The notes beneath the pieces are model-generated. The model had not been told where the DNA came from and ran no database searches. It was given only the letters and a program-made list of their open reading frames with translations. Below, one piece after another: positions 61,163 through 64,000 of a DNA stretch of 64,000 nt. Source of the stretch: Streptomyces griseus subsp. griseus. Its GTDB lineage: Bacteria > Actinomycetota > Actinomycetes > Streptomycetales > Streptomycetaceae. The position numbers and the translations under genes were made by a program. Positions within the stretch are counted from its first letter, which is position 1, and each line of letters begins with the position of its first letter. The DNA is taken from assembly GCF_003610995.1 (NCBI RefSeq), contig NZ_CP032543.1, positions 5,890,001 to 5,954,000 of the forward strand, read 5' to 3'.

Positions 61163-63735
61163 CGAACGACGACAGCAGCACCGACACCACCACCGGCGGC
61201 GCCTCCCGCACCCTGCCGGTGACCGACCTCTCCCTCGTCGTCCTCATCGGCGCCAGCGGATCGGGCAAGTCCACCTTCGCCCGCAAGCACTTCAAGCCCA
61301 CCGAGATCGTCTCCTCGGACGTCTGCCGGGGCCTCGTCGCCGACGACGAGAACGACCAGAGCGCCAGCGGCGACGCCTTCGACGTGCTCCACCACATCGC
61401 CGGCAAGCGTCTGGCCGCCGGACGGCTCACCGTCGTCGACGCCACCAGCGTCCAGCCCGAGAGCCGCAAGCAGCTCGTCCGGCTGGCCCGCGAGCACGAC
61501 GTGCTGCCCATCGCCATCGTGCTGGACCTCCCCGAAGAGGTCTGCGCCCGGCGCAACGCCGCCCGCCCCGACCGCGCCTCCATGCCCCGCCACGTCATCC
61601 AGCGCCACCGCCGCGAGCTGCGCCGTTCGCTGCGTGGCCTGGAGCGCGAGGGCTTCCGCAAGGTGCACATCCTGCGCACCGAGGAGGAGGCCGAGCGCGC
61701 CGAAGTGGTGCTGGAGCGCCGCTACAACGACCTGCGCCACCTCACCGGCCCGTTCGACATCATCGGGGACATCCACGGCTGCCGCTCCGAGCTGGACACC
61801 CTGCTCGGCAAGCTCGGTTACGTGGACGGCGCACACCCCGGAGGGCGCACGGCCGTCTTCGTCGGCGACCTCGTCGACCGTGGCCCCGACAGCCCCGGTG
61901 TGCTGCGCCGCGTCATGTCCATGGTCGCGTCGGGCAACGCGCTGTGCGTGCCGGGCAACCATGAGAACAAGCTCGGCCGCTATCTCGCGGGCCGCAAGGT
62001 CCAGCCGACCCACGGCCTGGCCGAGACGATCGAACAGCTGGAGCGCGAGGACGCCGAGCACCCCGAGTTCCGGCAGCAGGTGCGGGAGTTCATCGACGGC
62101 CTGGTCAGCCACTACGTGCTGGACGGCGGCAATCTGGTGGTCTGCCACGCGGGTCTGCCGGAGAAATACCACGGCCGCACGTCGGGCCGGGTCCGCTCGC
62201 ACGCGCTGTACGGGGACACCACCGGCGAGACCGACGAGTTCGGGCTGCCCGTGCGCTACCCGTGGGCCGAGGAGTACCGGGGCCGCGCCGCCGTGGTCTA
62301 CGGCCACACCCCCGTGCCCACCACCTCCTGGATCAACAACACCATCTGCCTGGACACCGGCGCCGTCTTCGGCGGGAAGATGACCGCGCTGCGCTGGCCG
62401 GAGCGCGAACGCGTCGACGTACCGGCCGAGAAGGTCTGGTACGAGCCCACCAGGCCGCTGACCTCCGAGGCCCCCGGGGGCCGGGAGGGCAGGCCGCTGG
62501 ACCTCGCCGATGTGCAGGGCCGCCGGGTCGTGGAGACCCGGCACATGGGCCGGGTCGCCGTGCGCGAGGAGAACGCGGCGGCCGCGCTCGAAGTGATGAG
62601 CCGGTTCGCCGTCGACCCGCGGCTCCTCGCCTACCTCCCGCCGACCATGGCGCCCACCGCCACCTCGAAGGAGGAGGGCTTCCTGGAGCACCCGGCCGAG
62701 GCGTTCGCGCAGTACCGGGCGGACGGCGTGGAGCGGGTGGTGTGCGAGGAGAAGCACATGGGCTCCCGGGCCGTCGCCCTGGTCTGCAAGGACGTGGCGG
62801 CCGCCACCGCCCGCTTCGGCACGGACGGCCCGACCGGCGCCCTCCACACCCGTACCGGCCGCCCCTTCCTCGACGACCGGGCGCTGACGGAAGAGCTCCT
62901 CGGCCGGCTGCGTACGGCCGTCACCGCGGCCGGGCTCTGGGAGGAGTGGGACACCGACTGGGTGCTCCTGGACGCCGAGCTGATGCCGTGGTCGCTCAAG
63001 GCCGGTGGACTGCTGCGCTCGCAGTACGCCGCCGTCGGCGCGGCCTCCGGCGCGGTGTTCCCCTCCGCGCTCGCCGCCCTGGAGACGGCTGCCGCCCGTG
63101 GTGTCGACGTCGGCGACCTCTCCGTGCGGCAGCAGGGCCGGGCGACGGACGCGGCCGCGTTCACCGAGGCGTACCGGCGCTACTGCTGGTCCACCGAGGG
63201 GCTGGACGGGATGCGGATCGCCCCGTTCCAGATCCTCGCCGTCCAGGGCCGCTCGCTCGCCGCCGTCCCCCACGACGAGCAGCTGGCCTGGCTGGACCGG
63301 CTCGTGGAGCACGACCCGACCGGGCTGCTCCAGGTCACCCGCCGGCTTGTCGTGGACCCCGCCGACGAGGCGTCCGCCCGCGCGGGCACCGACTGGTGGC
63401 TGGAGATGACCGGGCGCGGCGGCGAGGGCATGGTCGTCAAGCCGCTCGGCGCCCTGGTCCGGGACGCCGGGGGGCGTCTGGTGCAGCCCGGCATCAAGGT
63501 GCGCGGCCGGGAGTATCTCCGCATCATCTACGGCCCTGAGTACACCCGCCCGGAGAACCTGGAGCGCCTGCGCTCCCGCTTCCTCGGCCACAAGCGCTCG
63601 CTCGCGCTGCGGGAGTACGCGCTCGGTCTGGAGGCGCTGGACCGGCTGGCGGACGGCGAGCCGCTGTGGCGGGTCCATGAGGCGGTCTTCGCCGTCCTGG
63701 CCCTGGAGTCGGAGCCGGTTGACCCCCGGCTCTGA
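61159..63735 (+). CDS. pnkp: Polynucleotide kinase-phosphatase-ligase Pnkp (RNA repair)
   Basis: 858 residues, full length for the family. The kinase (about 20-180) has P-loop GASGSGKST (31-39) and phosphorylates 5'-OH ends. The metallophosphatase (about 198-420) has GDIHG (203-207), GDLVDRG (236-242) and GNHE (266-269) and removes 2',3'-cyclic phosphates. The adenylyltransferase/ligase (about 460-858) has the AMP-accepting Lys532 in EEKHMGSR and GGEGMVVKP. With Hen1 it heals and seals RNA cut by ribotoxins. All active-site motifs are intact. Confidence 0.96.
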   Translation: MTNDDSSTDTTTGGASRTLPVTDLSLVVLIGASGSGKSTFARKHFKPTEIVSSDVCRGLVADDENDQSASGDAFDVLHHIAGKRLAAGRLTVVDATSVQPESRKQLVRLAREHDVLPIAIVLDLPEEVCARRNAARPDRASMPRHVIQRHRRELRRSLRGLEREGFRKVHILRTEEEAERAEVVLERRYNDLRHLTGPFDIIGDIHGCRSELDTLLGKLGYVDGAHPGGRTAVFVGDLVDRGPDSPGVLRRVMSMVASGNALCVPGNHENKLGRYLAGRKVQPTHGLAETIEQLEREDAEHPEFRQQVREFIDGLVSHYVLDGGNLVVCHAGLPEKYHGRTSGRVRSHALYGDTTGETDEFGLPVRYPWAEEYRGRAAVVYGHTPVPTTSWINNTICLDTGAVFGGKMTALRWPERERVDVPAEKVWYEPTRPLTSEAPGGREGRPLDLADVQGRRVVETRHMGRVAVREENAAAALEVMSRFAVDPRLLAYLPPTMAPTATSKEEGFLEHPAEAFAQYRADGVERVVCEEKHMGSRAVALVCKDVAAATARFGTDGPTGALHTRTGRPFLDDRALTEELLGRLRTAVTAAGLWEEWDTDWVLLDAELMPWSLKAGGLLRSQYAAVGAASGAVFPSALAALETAAARGVDVGDLSVRQQGRATDAAAFTEAYRRYCWSTEGLDGMRIAPFQILAVQGRSLAAVPHDEQLAWLDRLVEHDPTGLLQVTRRLVVDPADEASARAGTDWWLEMTGRGGEGMVVKPLGALVRDAGGRLVQPGIKVRGREYLRIIYGPEYTRPENLERLRSRFLGHKRSLALREYALGLEALDRLADGEPLWRVHEAVFAVLALESEPVDPRL

Positions 63736-63799
63736 CGCCCGGTCCAACCCATGGGCGATTCGCGGGGTGAACGGTGCTCCGCCCGGTGAGGATGAAGGC

Positions 63800-64000
63800 A
63801 TGGGATTCCATGTCGACTCCGAAGCCGGGCGGCTGCGCCGCGTCATACTGCACCGCCCCGATCTGGAACTGAAGCGGCTCACCCCCCGCAACAAGGACGC
63901 GCTCCTCTTCGACGACGTGCTCTGGGTGCGGCGGGCCCGGCAGGAGCACGACGGGTTCGCCGACGTCCTGCGCGACCGGGGCGTGGAGGTGCATCTCTTC
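63800..64000 (+). CDS. arcA: Arginine deiminase, 5' part (3' end outside window)
   Basis: The ATG at 63800, with GAGGATGAAGG upstream, opens a frame that stays open to the window end (67 codons). [31 protein letters not shown], then [30 protein letters not shown], is the conserved N-terminus of arginine deiminase, including the substrate-binding Asp of FDD. The enzyme converts arginine to citrulline and ammonia, the first step of the ADI pathway. Confidence 0.92.
   Translation, partial: MGFHVDSEAGRLRRVILHRPDLELKRLTPRNKDALLFDDVLWVRRARQEHDGFADVLRDRGVEVHLF

Overview
The window is 64 kb of very GC-rich actinobacterial DNA. GTG starts, an almost all-G/C third codon position, four-base ATGA/GTGA overlaps, a DmdR/IdeR-type iron box and a 477-residue GH10 xylanase nearly identical in layout to Streptomyces lividans XlnA all point to Streptomyces. 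From memory, the order xylanase A ... SepF-like ... arginine deiminase resembles the S. coelicolor chromosome between xlnA and arcA. If so, the toxin region at 1-35.5 kb would be an accessory block beside a conserved arm.

Region 1 (1-35,551) is a type VII (ESX/WXG100) toxin locus on the + strand. It holds the 3' part of a repeat-rich secretion-associated protein, a YbaB/EbfC-like protein, a small WXG100-like protein and then one giant effector gene. The effector is split by a single missing base at about 6,627 into a 1,228-codon 5' reading frame and a 9,386-codon 3' reading frame. Joined, it would be about 10,600 residues. It carries a CpnT-like WXG100 trafficking domain, Pro/Thr-rich linkers, three HG...C (clan CD/caspase-like) modules, two almost identical 666-bp modules, an OTU-like domain plus two degenerate ones, beta-rich repeats, duplicated papain-like/OmpA-like blocks, an M34 (lethal-factor-like) zinc protease domain, and a C-terminal pierisin/scabin-type ADP-ribosyltransferase warhead. 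A 205-residue SseB-like T7SS-associated protein follows and is the immunity/partner candidate. The remains of an IS5-type transposase abut its stop codon.

Region 2 (35.9-41.3 kb): a coupled pair of exported proteins of unknown function, then divergent secreted xylanase (GH10-CBM13) and GH43 arabinofuranosidase-type genes. These two share an 815-bp control region with two kinds of palindromic operator.

Region 3 (41.5-49.3 kb): a LysE exporter divergent from a MocR-type regulator, with four phased direct repeats between them; then a PucR regulator divergent from a xanthine-dehydrogenase-like FAD / [2Fe-2S]-Mo operon whose large subunit is split by a second single-base frame change, ending in a strong hairpin.

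Region 4 (49.3-52.6 kb): an iron-box-controlled siderophore uptake operon (lipoprotein plus two FecCD permeases, no ATPase in the operon).

Region 5 (52.6-64 kb): conserved Streptomyces housekeeping genes: a hypothetical, a DedA protein, a SIS-domain enzyme divergent from a DeoR regulator, a SepF-like protein, MazG, a conserved hypothetical, an F420 LLM oxidoreductase, homocysteine methyltransferase, the Hen1-Pnkp RNA repair pair, and the start of arginine deiminase. Several genes here lack a Shine-Dalgarno sequence and have a -10-like hexamer exactly 7 nt before a GTG start, which suggests leaderless transcripts. I saw no rRNA, tRNA or CRISPR array.
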